From Pseudomonas sp. CROZ-RG-20F-R04-15 (GTDB lineage Bacteria > Pseudomonadota > Gammaproteobacteria > Pseudomonadales > Pseudomonadaceae): a stretch of 64,000 nt of DNA. Both the position numbers and the translations under genes were made by a program. Positions 41,814 to 50,820 of the stretch are shown one piece after another. Numbering within the stretch: position 1 is the first letter of the stretch; every line of letters starts with the position of its first letter. Below the pieces are notes generated by a model, which was not told the origin of the DNA, made no database searches, and saw only the letters and a program-made list of their open reading frames with translations. The stretch lies in contig NZ_JAKNQL010000012.1 in the NCBI RefSeq assembly GCF_022662375.1, positions 62,001 to 126,000 of the forward strand, written 5' to 3'.

Positions 41814-43163
41814 TTAGAACGTAGACTGAATTTTCAGGCCAGCGACCAATGCGTTGTCCACTTCATCCACCCCACCCGGGTGAGTGATGTACTGCAGGTT
41901 AGGACGTACGGTCAGCCAGTTGGTGACGTGGAAGCCGTAGTTGATCTCGTAGTTGTATTCGGTTTCACGAATCGGCGAGAACACCGGATTGTCGTAGTCC
42001 GAAACACCGTTGGAAGCGTTCAGCAGCTCGGCGTTTTTCTTCACGTCATCGTTGACGTGGATACGCGCCGCGCCGATACCGACGTCATCCTTCGGACGCG
42101 CGTCGAATGGGCCTTTGTAGACAAACATCACCGACTGGTAGTTATCGATGAAGTTGGTGTCCTTGTCGTGGAAGGTGGCGTTGGCGGCGATGTTCAGACC
42201 GCGAGAAGCATCACCGTTGTGGCTGGTGAGCTGCTGTTGCGCGACGAACCAGTAGCCGTGCTTGCTGCTGTGGGTTTTGTAGGCATCGCCAGTGGTTGCA
42301 GCGTCGAAACCGTTGACGTCTTCACGGACGTCGCTGGCATCAGCGGTGCTCTTGTAGTAACCGACGCGGTATTCGCCCGGCAGGCTGTTGACCTTCGGCG
42401 ACCAGACCAACTCGACCGGCAACACAGTACCGGCGGTGCCGCTGCCGCTGAGCTTGAAGCCGTTGCCGTGTTCCAGCTGCGACGGGTTCTGGTTGTACGC
42501 ACCGATCTGCGCGTAGAGCTCGTCGTTGATGTTGTACTTGACGCGGATCGCGGCCTGGCTGACGGGCCAGTTGTACCAGATGTTGGTTGCCCAGTTACCC
42601 ACTTGCGAACCGCAGAACGCGAGGTTCTGGAAGTCGCACGGGAAGGTGTTGAAGTCTTCGCCTTCACCGAAGTAACCGGCCTTGACGTCGAGTTTGTTGT
42701 CGAAGAACTGGTGCTGAATCCACAATTGGGTCAGACGCACCATGTGGCCACGGCCGTAGACTTCTTGCGAGGAGCTGAGGGTGCCGGCACGCGGATCGCC
42801 AACGCGATCGTTGGAGATGTTGTAGCCGTTACGGTTGGTCAGCTGGATCTTCGCCTGGGTGTTATCCCAGCCCCACAGCTTTTGCAGATCGAGTGCCACG
42901 CCCAGACCGAACTGGTCAGCGTAACGCGCGGTCTTGTCGTCGTTGTAGCCACCGTGCAGGTTGCCACCGACTTCCCCAACGTAGTCAGCCTTGATGTCGA
43001 TACCCTGCTCGATCAGCTTGGTACGCTCGCCACCCCAGTCGCCGGTCATCCATTTCGAATCGGAACTGAAGGCGTCCGCCGCCATGGCGTTACCGGCCAG
43101 CACCAATGCCGCCGCAGCTGACACTTGGCAGATCAACCGGACATTGACGTGTTTCTTTTTCAT
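41814..43163 (-). CDS. oprB: Carbohydrate-selective porin OprB
   Basis: A 449-residue outer-membrane beta-barrel for glucose and other sugars. Signal peptide: basic MKKKH, hydrophobic VSAAAALVLAGNAMA, cleavage before AD. The mature N-terminus WMTGDWGGERTKLIEQGIDI is the OprB hallmark, and the protein ends in Phe (KIQSTF), as expected for barrel assembly. It is downstream of gtsABCD. AACAATAA lies before the ATG, consistent with Crc/Hfq control. Confidence 0.95.
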   Translation of the reverse strand: MKKKHVNVRLICQVSAAAALVLAGNAMAADAFSSDSKWMTGDWGGERTKLIEQGIDIKADYVGEVGGNLHGGYNDDKTARYADQFGLGVALDLQKLWGWDNTQAKIQLTNRNGYNISNDRVGDPRAGTLSSSQEVYGRGHMVRLTQLWIQHQFFDNKLDVKAGYFGEGEDFNTFPCDFQNLAFCGSQVGNWATNIWYNWPVSQAAIRVKYNINDELYAQIGAYNQNPSQLEHGNGFKLSGSGTAGTVLPVELVWSPKVNSLPGEYRVGYYKSTADASDVREDVNGFDAATTGDAYKTHSSKHGYWFVAQQQLTSHNGDASRGLNIAANATFHDKDTNFIDNYQSVMFVYKGPFDARPKDDVGIGAARIHVNDDVKKNAELLNASNGVSDYDNPVFSPIRETEYNYEINYGFHVTNWLTVRPNLQYITHPGGVDEVDNALVAGLKIQSTF

Positions 43164-43179
43164 CCCTACATCCTCGTCT

Positions 43180-43190
43180 TTATTGTTATT
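43180..43190 (-). promoter_or_regulatory. CA motif before oprB
   Basis: On the coding strand this is AATAACAATAA, containing AACAATAA (AAnAAnAA), about 17 bases before the ATG. Confidence 0.6.
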
Positions 43191-43259
43191 AACTGTTTTT
43201 ATCTAACGCGGTTTACATAAAGTGCGATGGATTACAGGCAATCCACCGCGTGCTCCTTT

Positions 43260-43285
43260 GTGGGAGCGAGCAGGCTCGCTCCCAC
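43260..43285. repeat. Collapsed REP hairpin
   Basis: GTGGGAGCGAGC, one A, GGCTCGCTCCCAC: outer halves of a REPIN joined with all inner sequence gone, a 12-bp stem. It lies between gtsD and oprB in the operon. Confidence 0.85.
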
Positions 43286-43294
43286 ATTTGTTCT

Positions 43295-44455
43295 TCAGCG
43301 GCCTTTGAACTGCGCCACGTTCGCAGACCGCGCATCGGTCTGCGGTTGACCGGCAGTGCCGAGGCGCTCACCGGTGTTGGCATCAAACAACAACACTTTC
43401 GACGGATCGAATTGCAGCGTCAGGCTTTCGCCCACCTGCGGTGCCACGTCCGGCGCCAGACGGCAGCAGACTTTGGTTTCATTGAGGTTGACGAACACCA
43501 GAGTGTCCGGGCCGGTCGGCTCGGTGACCTGCACTTCGGCACGAATGCTTGGCAGGCCATTGCCCTCGCCGTTCGCCAACACGATTTGTTCCGGGCGCAG
43601 ACCGAGGATCACTTCGCGATCTTCAAGGCCGGCGTCCTGCATGCACATCGGCAACTCGCAACGCGCCTGACCGCTGTCGAGCAGCGCCAGCAGACTACCG
43701 TCCTTTCGTTGCAGACGCAGGGGAATGAAGTTCATCGGCGGCGAACCGATGAAGCTCGCCACGAACAGGTTGGCCGGGTCGTTGTAGATCTCTTTTGGCG
43801 TGCCGAACTGCTGAATGATGCCGTCCTTCATCACCGCCACCTTGTCGCCCAGCGTCATCGCTTCGATCTGGTCGTGGGTCACGTAGACCGTGGTGGTTTT
43901 CAGGCGCTGGTGCATCAGTTTCATTTCGGTGCGCATCTCGACACGCAGTTTGGCGTCGAGGTTGGACAGCGGTTCGTCGAACAGATAAATCTTCGGCCGA
44001 CGCGCCAGTGCGCGGCCCATAGCCACACGCTGTTGCTGGCCACCGGAAAGCTGACCCGGTTTACGGTTCAGCAAATGTTCGATCTGCAGAAGTTTGGCGA
44101 CGCGCGCGACTTCTTCGTCGATCGCCGACTGCGGCATCTTGCGGATCTTCAGACCGAATTCGATGTTCTCGCGCACGCTCATGGTCGGGTACAGCGCGTA
44201 CGACTGGAACACCATGGCGATGTCGCGATCCTTCGGGCTCATGCCGCTGACGTCCTGATCACCGATCATGATCGCGCCGCCGGTGATGGTTTCCAGACCG
44301 GCGATGCAGTTCATCAACGTCGATTTGCCGCAGCCCGACGGGCCAACAAGGATCAGGAATTCGCCTTCCTTGATCGACAGTTCGATGTTCTTCAGGGTGT
44401 CCGGCAGGCCGGCACCGTAGGTCTTGTTTACGTTGCGAAGTTCGAGCGTTGCCAT
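43295..44455 (-). CDS. gtsD: Glucose ABC transporter ATPase GtsD (MalK/UgpC type)
   Basis: A 386-residue ABC ATPase. Walker A is GPSGCGKST (residues 38-46), the signature is LSGGQQQR, Walker B is KIYLFDEPLSNLD, and the switch His is in VYVTHDQIEAMTLG. A C-terminal TOBE/regulatory domain (from about 240) places it in the MalK/UgpC group. It powers GtsBC. Start is 2 bp after the gtsC stop. Confidence 0.95.
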   Translation of the reverse strand: MATLELRNVNKTYGAGLPDTLKNIELSIKEGEFLILVGPSGCGKSTLMNCIAGLETITGGAIMIGDQDVSGMSPKDRDIAMVFQSYALYPTMSVRENIEFGLKIRKMPQSAIDEEVARVAKLLQIEHLLNRKPGQLSGGQQQRVAMGRALARRPKIYLFDEPLSNLDAKLRVEMRTEMKLMHQRLKTTTVYVTHDQIEAMTLGDKVAVMKDGIIQQFGTPKEIYNDPANLFVASFIGSPPMNFIPLRLQRKDGSLLALLDSGQARCELPMCMQDAGLEDREVILGLRPEQIVLANGEGNGLPSIRAEVQVTEPTGPDTLVFVNLNETKVCCRLAPDVAPQVGESLTLQFDPSKVLLFDANTGERLGTAGQPQTDARSANVAQFKGR

Positions 44456-44457
44456 GA

Positions 44458-45303
44458 TTACCCCTTGACTGCGCCGGCCGTCAGCCCGCGCACGAAATAC
44501 TTGCCTGCGACCACATAGACCAGCAGGGTCGGCAGGCCGGCGATCATCGCCGCTGCCATATCAACGTTGTATTCCTTGGCGCCGGTGCTGGTGTTGACCA
44601 GGTTGTTCAGCGCTACCGTAATCGGCTGCGAATCACCGCTGGAGAACACCACACCGAACAGGAAGTCGTTCCAGATCTGGGTGAACTGCCAGATCAGGCA
44701 GACCATGATGATCGGCGTCGACATCGGCAGAATGATGCGCCGGAAAATCGTGAAGAAACCCGCACCGTCCAGGCGTGCAGCTTTCACCAGCGCATCCGGA
44801 ATGCTTACGTAGTAGTTACGGAAGAACAGCGTGGTGAACGCCAGACCGTAAACCACATGAATAAACACCAGGCCGGTGGTGGTGCTCGCCAGGCCCATTT
44901 TGCCGAGGGTGAACGAGGCCGGCAGCAGCACGGTCTGGAACGGCAGGAAGCAGCCGAACAACAACAGACCGAAGAACAACTGCGAACCGCGGAAGCGCCA
45001 GAACGACAGCACATAACCGTTCAATGCGCCGATGCCGGTAGAGATGATCACAGCCGGGACGGTGATCTTGATCGAGTTCCAGAAGTAACCGTCAACCGTG
45101 GCCCAGGCCTTGACCCAGCCGATGCCGCTGACCACGGTCGGCCAGCTCAGCAGGTTGCCGGTGCTGATGTCTTCCGGGGTCTTGAAGCTGGTCAGCAACA
45201 TCACCACCAGCGGCACCAGATAAAGCAGAACGGCGATGATCAGCACTGCGTAGATCGCGATGCGACTCAGGCTGATAGCGGGTTTGGCAGCGAGACTAGT
45301 CAT
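44458..45303 (-). CDS. gtsC: Glucose ABC transporter permease GtsC
   Basis: A 281-residue permease with six membrane helices. The EAA loop is visible as ALVKAARLDGAGFFTIFRRI (about residues 183-202). Pairs with GtsB to form the channel. It overlaps gtsB by 8 bases and ends 2 bp before gtsD. Confidence 0.94.
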   Translation of the reverse strand: MTSLAAKPAISLSRIAIYAVLIIAVLLYLVPLVVMLLTSFKTPEDISTGNLLSWPTVVSGIGWVKAWATVDGYFWNSIKITVPAVIISTGIGALNGYVLSFWRFRGSQLFFGLLLFGCFLPFQTVLLPASFTLGKMGLASTTTGLVFIHVVYGLAFTTLFFRNYYVSIPDALVKAARLDGAGFFTIFRRIILPMSTPIIMVCLIWQFTQIWNDFLFGVVFSSGDSQPITVALNNLVNTSTGAKEYNVDMAAAMIAGLPTLLVYVVAGKYFVRGLTAGAVKG

Positions 45304-46204
45304 TGCGCTTGGTCCTCAGCTCGGAATACAGGTAAGGCACGATGATCGCGAGGATCGCACCGAGCATCAGAATCGCACTGGCCGAGCCCATGCCCATCTG
45401 GCCGCGACTGAAGGTGAAGGAATACATGAACATTGCGGGCAGGTCGGAGGAATAACCCGGGCCACCGGCAGTCATCGCCGCAACCAGGTCGAAGCTCTTG
45501 ATCGCGATGTGCGCAAGGATCATCACCGCACTGAAGAACACCGGACGCAGGCTTGGCAGAACCACTTTCCAGTAGATCGTCGGCATGCTTGCGCCATCGA
45601 TCTGCGCGGCGCGGATGATCGATTGATCAACGCCACGCAGACCGGCCAAAAACATCGCCATGATGAAGCCCGAGGCTTGCCAGACAGCGGCGATCACCAG
45701 GCAGTAGACCACGCGATCAGGGTCGATCAGCCAGTCGAGACGGAAGCCTTCCCAGCCCCAGTCACGCAACAATTTGTCCAGGCCCATGCCCGGGTTGAGC
45801 AGCCATTTCCAGGCGGTACCGGTAACGATCATCGAGAGCGCCATCGGGTACAGGTAAATGGTGCGGATAAAGCCTTCGCGACGAATGCGCTGGTCGAGGA
45901 ACACCGCCAGCAACACACCGATCACCAAAGTGATGCCGATGAACATACCGCCGAACACTGCGAGGTTTTTGCTCGCGACCCACCAGCGGTCGTTGTCGAA
46001 CAAACGCGCGTATTGCGCCAGACCCGCCCACTTGTAGTTAGGCAGAAAAGTCGAGGTGGTGAACGACAGCACGAACGTCCACAGGATGTAGCCATAGAAG
46101 CCCACCAGTACGATGAACATGCTCGGCGCCAGCACCAGTTTGGGTAGCCAGCGTTGCAATGCATCGAACGGCGAGGCCTTGCTGAACACAGCAACAGAAC
46201 TCAT
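45296..46204 (-). CDS. gtsB: Glucose ABC transporter permease GtsB
   Basis: A 302-residue permease with six helices. EAA loop: SIIRAAQIDGASMPTIYWKV near residue 205. It is separated from gtsA by a REPIN (46249-46336), the only long gap in this operon, and overlaps gtsC by 8 bases. Typical of sugar ABC systems with an upstream binding protein. Confidence 0.94.
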   Translation of the reverse strand: MSSVAVFSKASPFDALQRWLPKLVLAPSMFIVLVGFYGYILWTFVLSFTTSTFLPNYKWAGLAQYARLFDNDRWWVASKNLAVFGGMFIGITLVIGVLLAVFLDQRIRREGFIRTIYLYPMALSMIVTGTAWKWLLNPGMGLDKLLRDWGWEGFRLDWLIDPDRVVYCLVIAAVWQASGFIMAMFLAGLRGVDQSIIRAAQIDGASMPTIYWKVVLPSLRPVFFSAVMILAHIAIKSFDLVAAMTAGGPGYSSDLPAMFMYSFTFSRGQMGMGSASAILMLGAILAIIVPYLYSELRTKRND

Positions 46205-46248
46205 GGGGAAATCCAGTACAGGGAATAAAAACTACAGTGAGATCCCTT

Positions 46249-46336
46249 GTGGGAGCGAGCCTGCTCGCGAATGCGGAGTGTCAGTCGACGGATGGAGCAA
46301 CTGACACAACGCCTTCGCGAGCAGGCTCGCTCCCAC
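46249..46336. repeat. REPIN (88 bp) inside gtsA-gtsB
   Basis: Inverted REP pair located in the intercistronic gap of the gts operon. By analogy with E. coli malE-malF it could stabilise the upstream binding-protein message. Confidence 0.95.
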
Positions 46337-46360
46337 AGGAGAAGCCTGCGCTACCGACGC

Positions 46361-47662
46361 TTATTTGGACGACTTGATCGCAGCGCCGAGTTTCTTGGCG
46401 GTGTCGGCCGGGTCGGCTTTCGGGTCGTTGATGTAGTTGGTCACGACATCAAAGAACGCGCCTTGCACCGCCAGCGTGGTCGCCATGTTGTGCGCCATGC
46501 TTGGTTGCAGGCCGCCGGACTTGGCGTCCGCCAGAAAGTCCTTGGCAGCAGTCTGTGCGCAGGAGTCGAAGCCCAACGATTCCATGTTGTTCAACATGTC
46601 GTTGCGAACCGGGATCGAGCCTTTGTTGATGCTGAAGACTTTCTGGAAGTTTTCACCCAACACGACTTTGGCGATGTCTTTCTGACCGGCCGCAGTGCCT
46701 GCGTCTTTCTGCTTGAACACAGCCAGCGAGTCGATGTTGTAGGTGAACGCCTTGTCTGTGCCCGGGAAGGCTACGCACTCGTAATCCTTGCCAGCGACTT
46801 TCTTGGCGGCGGTCCATTCGGACTTGGCCCAGTCACCCATGATCTGCATGCCGGCCTTGCCATTGATGACTTTGGCCGCTTCCAGGTTCCAGTCCTGACC
46901 TTTGCCGTCAGCGTCCATGTAGGTCGCGACTTTCTTCAGCTCGGTCAGTGCCTTGACCATTTCCGGGCCGGTCAGCGCGGCGTTGTCCAGGTCAACCAGG
47001 GCTTTCTTGTAACCATCGACACCCATGACCGAAAGCACCACGGCTTCGAACACGGTGCTGTCCTGCCAAGGCTGACCGCCGTGAGCCAGCGGAATGAAGC
47101 CCGCAGCCTTGAGCTTGTCGCCAGCGGCGTAGAATTCTTCGAGGGTGGTAGGGTTCTTGGTGATCCCGGCTTTCTTGAACACTTCCGGGTTGATCCACAG
47201 CCAGTTCACGCGGTGAATGTTCACCGGTACGGCCACGTAATCACCGTCGTACTTCACGGTATCGGAGACTTTCTTGTCGAGCAGGCTGTCCCACTTTTCC
47301 GACTTGGCGACGTCTTTCAACACGTCGGTGTCGAGCAGACCGGTCGATGCCCATTCCTGAATGTCCGGGCCTTTGATCTGAGCAACGCCAGGCGGGTTGC
47401 CGGCGACTGCACGGCTTTTCAGCACGGTCATGGCAGTGGCACCGCCACCACCGGCGACAGCGCCGTCTTTCCAGGTGAAACCGTCTTTTTCGACTTGCGC
47501 CTTGAGCACATCAACAGCGGCTTTTTCGCCACCGGACGTCCACCAGTGCACGACTTCGACCGAACCTTTGGATTCGGCAGCGGAAACACTGAGAGGCAGA
47601 ATTGCGAGCGGGAACAGGGAGGCGACAGAAATGACAGTAGCGAGGCGAGAAATCGCATTCAT
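46361..47662 (-). CDS. gtsA: Glucose-binding protein GtsA
   Basis: A 433-residue periplasmic binding protein, type 1 extracellular solute-binding. Signal peptide: MNAISRLATVISVASLFPLA, cleaved near SVSAAE. Mature features: VEVVHWWTSGGEKAAVDVLK and VNIHRVNWLWINPEVFKKAG. ATG 47662 was chosen over upstream codons because a Sec signal begins there. An AACAACAAGAA motif lies in the leader, and glucose genes in pseudomonads are Crc targets. Confidence 0.95.
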   Translation of the reverse strand: MNAISRLATVISVASLFPLAILPLSVSAAESKGSVEVVHWWTSGGEKAAVDVLKAQVEKDGFTWKDGAVAGGGGATAMTVLKSRAVAGNPPGVAQIKGPDIQEWASTGLLDTDVLKDVAKSEKWDSLLDKKVSDTVKYDGDYVAVPVNIHRVNWLWINPEVFKKAGITKNPTTLEEFYAAGDKLKAAGFIPLAHGGQPWQDSTVFEAVVLSVMGVDGYKKALVDLDNAALTGPEMVKALTELKKVATYMDADGKGQDWNLEAAKVINGKAGMQIMGDWAKSEWTAAKKVAGKDYECVAFPGTDKAFTYNIDSLAVFKQKDAGTAAGQKDIAKVVLGENFQKVFSINKGSIPVRNDMLNNMESLGFDSCAQTAAKDFLADAKSGGLQPSMAHNMATTLAVQGAFFDVVTNYINDPKADPADTAKKLGAAIKSSK

Positions 47663-47675
47663 CTGAGATGTACCT

Positions 47676-47686
47676 TTCTTGTTGTT
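47676..47686 (-). promoter_or_regulatory. CA motif before gtsA
   Basis: On the coding strand AACAACAAGAA, directly before AAGGTA and the ATG. Matches AAnAAnAA. Confidence 0.7.
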
Positions 47687-47780
47687 ATGCATGCAAGTCT
47701 GGTGCTTGCGCTGCACAGGAGTTTAAACAGGACGTTTCCCCTCGCAGGTAACGAAGGGACGCGCGAATGTCACCACATGG

Positions 47781-49040
47781 TTACACAGGAATGCTCTGGG
47801 ACGGCTGCGCCAGCGCGGTGGCCATACTGGGTGACAAGGGTAGACGAGGAATCAGCACCGCCTGCCAGGCGTGATACAGATCGGGCTTGCCCGCCCAGAT
47901 ATCGGCGCTCGGGATGTTTTGCGGATTGAGTTCGTGGTGCCAACTGCCGTCGCAACGGTCGATGAAATTCATCTCGCAGAATTCCCAGAACAGTCGGTAC
48001 CACGCCTCGTATTGCTCATCGCCGGTGCGTTTGAGCAAGGCGCTGGCAGCGGCGCTGGCCTCGGCGTGCGTCCAGTGCAGGCGATGGCGGACCACGGCTT
48101 TGTTGTCCCAGTCGAGGGTGTAGACGATGCCCGGCAAACCATCGACGTCCCAGCCGTTACGGCAGTTGTTCTCGAAGAGTTTTGCCGCGTCAGTGGCGAG
48201 CCAGCCGGGGGTGAGCATACCGGCCTGCACCCGCGCCGCTTCGAGGTGCAGCAACAGCCGCGCCCACTCGAAACCGTGACCGGGTGTGGTGCCGTAAGGG
48301 CGGAAACCGTCAGCAGGATTGTCGTGGTTGTATTCGCGCAGCGGCTGCCAATCGCGATCGAAGTGCTCGATGACCATGTAACCGTTGCCGGCGGCGTGAC
48401 CGTGGATCACCCGCTCGACGATGCGTTGCGCGCGAATCAGCCAGCGCGGATCTTCGGTGACATCGGCCAGCGCGAGGAACGCCTCGGTCGCGTGCATGTT
48501 GCTGTTGGCGCCGCGATAGGCTTCTTCTTCGCTCCAGTCGCGATTGAAGAATTCGCGCATGGCGCCCTCTTCTTCGCTCCAGAAATACGTGTCGATGATA
48601 TCGATGGCGTCATCCAGCAGCGCTTGGGCGCCGGGGCGCTTTGCAACCACAGCGGAACTGGCGGCCAGTGCGACAAAGGCATGCAGATAGGCGTTCTTGC
48701 CGGTGTTGTCGTCGCGGTGTTCGGCGACGGCGAACCAGCCGCCGTGCAACGCATCACGCAACGGCCCGCGCAGGGCGGCGATGCCGTGATCGACCAGCTC
48801 GGCGAAACCCGGCAGGCCCTGAATGTGGGCCATGGCGAAGCTGTGGGTCATGCGCGCGGTGTTCATGGTTTCGGCTTGCGCGTTCGCTGGCAGACGGCCG
48901 CGTTCGTCGAGGTTGCCGAAGCCTTCGGGCAGTTTCGATGCCTTGGCGAAATCCAGCAGACGCAGGCCTTCGGCGGCGAGCCATTGCTGGTGGGCAGGGG
49001 CGTTCAGCCAACTGCTGAAGCCGGGTTGGAAGATATCCAT
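47781..49040 (-). CDS. AGE-family epimerase/isomerase
   Basis: A 419-residue (alpha/alpha)6-barrel protein of the N-acylglucosamine 2-epimerase family. The GTTPGHGFEWARLLLHLEAA segment carries the His-x-x-Glu-Trp active site, and MTHSFAMAHIQGLPGF lies near the N-terminus. Members are epimerases of N-acylhexosamines, mannose isomerases or cellobiose epimerases; being inserted between gtrS and gtsA in the glucose block points to mannose-fructose isomerisation, but this is inference. It has AACAACAAAAAAGG before the ATG, so it shares the Crc-type signal. Confidence 0.88.
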   Translation of the reverse strand: MDIFQPGFSSWLNAPAHQQWLAAEGLRLLDFAKASKLPEGFGNLDERGRLPANAQAETMNTARMTHSFAMAHIQGLPGFAELVDHGIAALRGPLRDALHGGWFAVAEHRDDNTGKNAYLHAFVALAASSAVVAKRPGAQALLDDAIDIIDTYFWSEEEGAMREFFNRDWSEEEAYRGANSNMHATEAFLALADVTEDPRWLIRAQRIVERVIHGHAAGNGYMVIEHFDRDWQPLREYNHDNPADGFRPYGTTPGHGFEWARLLLHLEAARVQAGMLTPGWLATDAAKLFENNCRNGWDVDGLPGIVYTLDWDNKAVVRHRLHWTHAEASAAASALLKRTGDEQYEAWYRLFWEFCEMNFIDRCDGSWHHELNPQNIPSADIWAGKPDLYHAWQAVLIPRLPLSPSMATALAQPSQSIPV

Positions 49041-49048
49041 GGGTGGCC

Positions 49049-49060
49049 TTTTTTGTTGTT
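49049..49060 (-). promoter_or_regulatory. CA motif before AGE gene
   Basis: On the coding strand AACAACAAAAAA immediately before GGCC and the ATG. Confidence 0.65.
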
Positions 49061-49147
49061 ATGACTGCGGGGAGTCTAAACAACGGGCCGGGGTGGGCTT
49101 GTAACGAAGGGGGCGGGGTTTGTCACCGGATCGTGACAAAAGAACCA

Positions 49148-49338
49148 CCCTCACCCCAGCCCTCCCGAAACGTCGGACCGCCCGTAGGGAGAGGGGGCCG
49201 ACCGAGTGGTGCTGAGTTATCCGCCGACCTGACACATCGAGTCGATTATGGATTCGCTACCGGACTTCCAGGTCGGCGTATCTCTGCAGCATTCCCCGAT
49301 CAGTCCCCTCTCCCTCTGGGAGAGGGCTAGGGTGAGGG
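49148..49338. repeat. Long inverted-repeat element, copy 4 (about 191 bp)
   Basis: Ends as in the other copies, but the left arm has an insertion (AAACGTCGGACCGCCCGTA) after CCTCCCG. The interior includes GAGTCGATTATGGATT and CAGGTCGGCGTA, as in copy 1. Fills most of the gap between the AGE gene and gtrS. Confidence 0.82.
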
Positions 49339-49350
49339 AAAGCTTTTGAC

Positions 49351-50820
49351 CTAATCCACCGAACGCGGCAATTGCAGGGTCACCCGCAATCCACCCTCAC
49401 GCAGATTCTGCAACGTCACTTCCCCACCATGGCTGTGGGCAATATTGCGCGCGATGCCCAACCCAAGCCCATACCCCTGCTGCTGCCCCGCCAACCGAAA
49501 GTGCGGCTCAAACACCTGCTCCAAGCGCTGCTCCGGCACGCCCGGGCCTTCATCATCAACGTGCAAGACAAACGCGCTGTCATCGTCATCGATATGCAGA
49601 TGCGCGTTCTGCCCATACTTCAACGCGTTGTCGATCAGATTGCCAATGCAGCGTTTCAACGCCAAAGGCTTGCCCGGATACGCCGCCAGCGCGCGACCAT
49701 GCTGCGTCACGCGACCGTTGCCATTCGGCGCCAGATAAGGCTCGACCAGACAATCCAGCACATGATTGAGATCCACCGGTTCGATGTTCTCGTGGATGTC
49801 GGTGTCTTTCACGCATTGCAGCGCGCCTTTGACCAGCAGTTCCAGCTCATCCAGATCGCGGCCGAACTTGGCCTGCAGCTTCTCGTCTTCTAGCAATTCG
49901 ACGCGCAAACGCAAACGCGTGATCGGTGTACGCAGATCATGGGAGATCGCGCTGAACAACTGGCTGCGTTCGGTCAGGTAACGGCTGATGCGCTCGCGCA
50001 TGGTGTTGAATGCACGGCCCACTTCGACCACTTCGCTGCCGCCGCCCTCGGCCACTGGCTCGACATCGGCGCCCAGCGACAAATCCCGTGCCGCCCGTGC
50101 CAGACGTTTGAGCGGCCGGCTTTGCCAGTGCACCAGCAGGCCGATGAACAGCAGCAGGAATCCGCTGGTGAGGACGATGAACCACACCTGTTGCGAGGGC
50201 AGGCCTTGTTCTTCAAGACTGGTGTACGGCTCGGGCAACAGCGAGGCGATGTACAGCCATTCGCCCGGCGCCATCTGAATCTGCGTGACCAGAACGGGCG
50301 GATTGACCGGTTCCAGCGTCAGCGCGTAATGCGCCCACGAGCGCGGCAATTCATCGAGTTTCAGCCCGGCGTTGAAGATCCGCAGATCTTCGGGGCTGAC
50401 AAAGGTCACCGAAATATCCGTGTCATTGCCGAGCGTCTGGCGCAGCACTTCGTCGACCGCTTTCATCACCGCCGCTTTACGCGGCGTCACCGGCAGCACG
50501 TCCATGCCCAGCGGTTTGTCGTTGAGCGTCACCACGAAGCGGGTGCCGCCCATGCTGCGCAATTGGTCGAGCACCAACGGCCGATAAGCCACCGGCAACG
50601 AGCGGAAATAGCTGACGCTGGCGGTCATAGAATGGGCAAGGCTGCGGGCGCTGGTGACCAGGCCTTCGAGCTGCGTAGCGCGCAGTTGCGAGACCCAGAT
50701 CACGCTCGACAATGTTTGCGCGAACAGCACCGCCAACAGCGTCAGCAGCAACATCCGCCCGAGCAACGAGCGCGGCACCGGGACCTTGGCGGCGAGTTTA
50801 CGCAGCGAGTCAGTGACCAT
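49351..50820 (-). CDS. gtrS: Sensor histidine kinase GtrS
   Basis: A 489-residue membrane kinase. TM1 near residues 20-42, periplasmic sensor about 45-205, TM2 about 210-230, HAMP, then HisKA with SAISHDLRTPITRLRLRVEL (phospho-His) and HATPase with NLIDNALKYG, DDEGPGVP and GYGLGLGIA. In P. aeruginosa GtrS senses 2-ketogluconate and 6-phosphogluconate. ATG 50820 lies inside the gltR stop region (11-base overlap); TTG 50829 also fits the frame. Partner of GltR. Confidence 0.93.
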   Translation of the reverse strand: MVTDSLRKLAAKVPVPRSLLGRMLLLTLLAVLFAQTLSSVIWVSQLRATQLEGLVTSARSLAHSMTASVSYFRSLPVAYRPLVLDQLRSMGGTRFVVTLNDKPLGMDVLPVTPRKAAVMKAVDEVLRQTLGNDTDISVTFVSPEDLRIFNAGLKLDELPRSWAHYALTLEPVNPPVLVTQIQMAPGEWLYIASLLPEPYTSLEEQGLPSQQVWFIVLTSGFLLLFIGLLVHWQSRPLKRLARAARDLSLGADVEPVAEGGGSEVVEVGRAFNTMRERISRYLTERSQLFSAISHDLRTPITRLRLRVELLEDEKLQAKFGRDLDELELLVKGALQCVKDTDIHENIEPVDLNHVLDCLVEPYLAPNGNGRVTQHGRALAAYPGKPLALKRCIGNLIDNALKYGQNAHLHIDDDDSAFVLHVDDEGPGVPEQRLEQVFEPHFRLAGQQQGYGLGLGIARNIAHSHGGEVTLQNLREGGLRVTLQLPRSVD

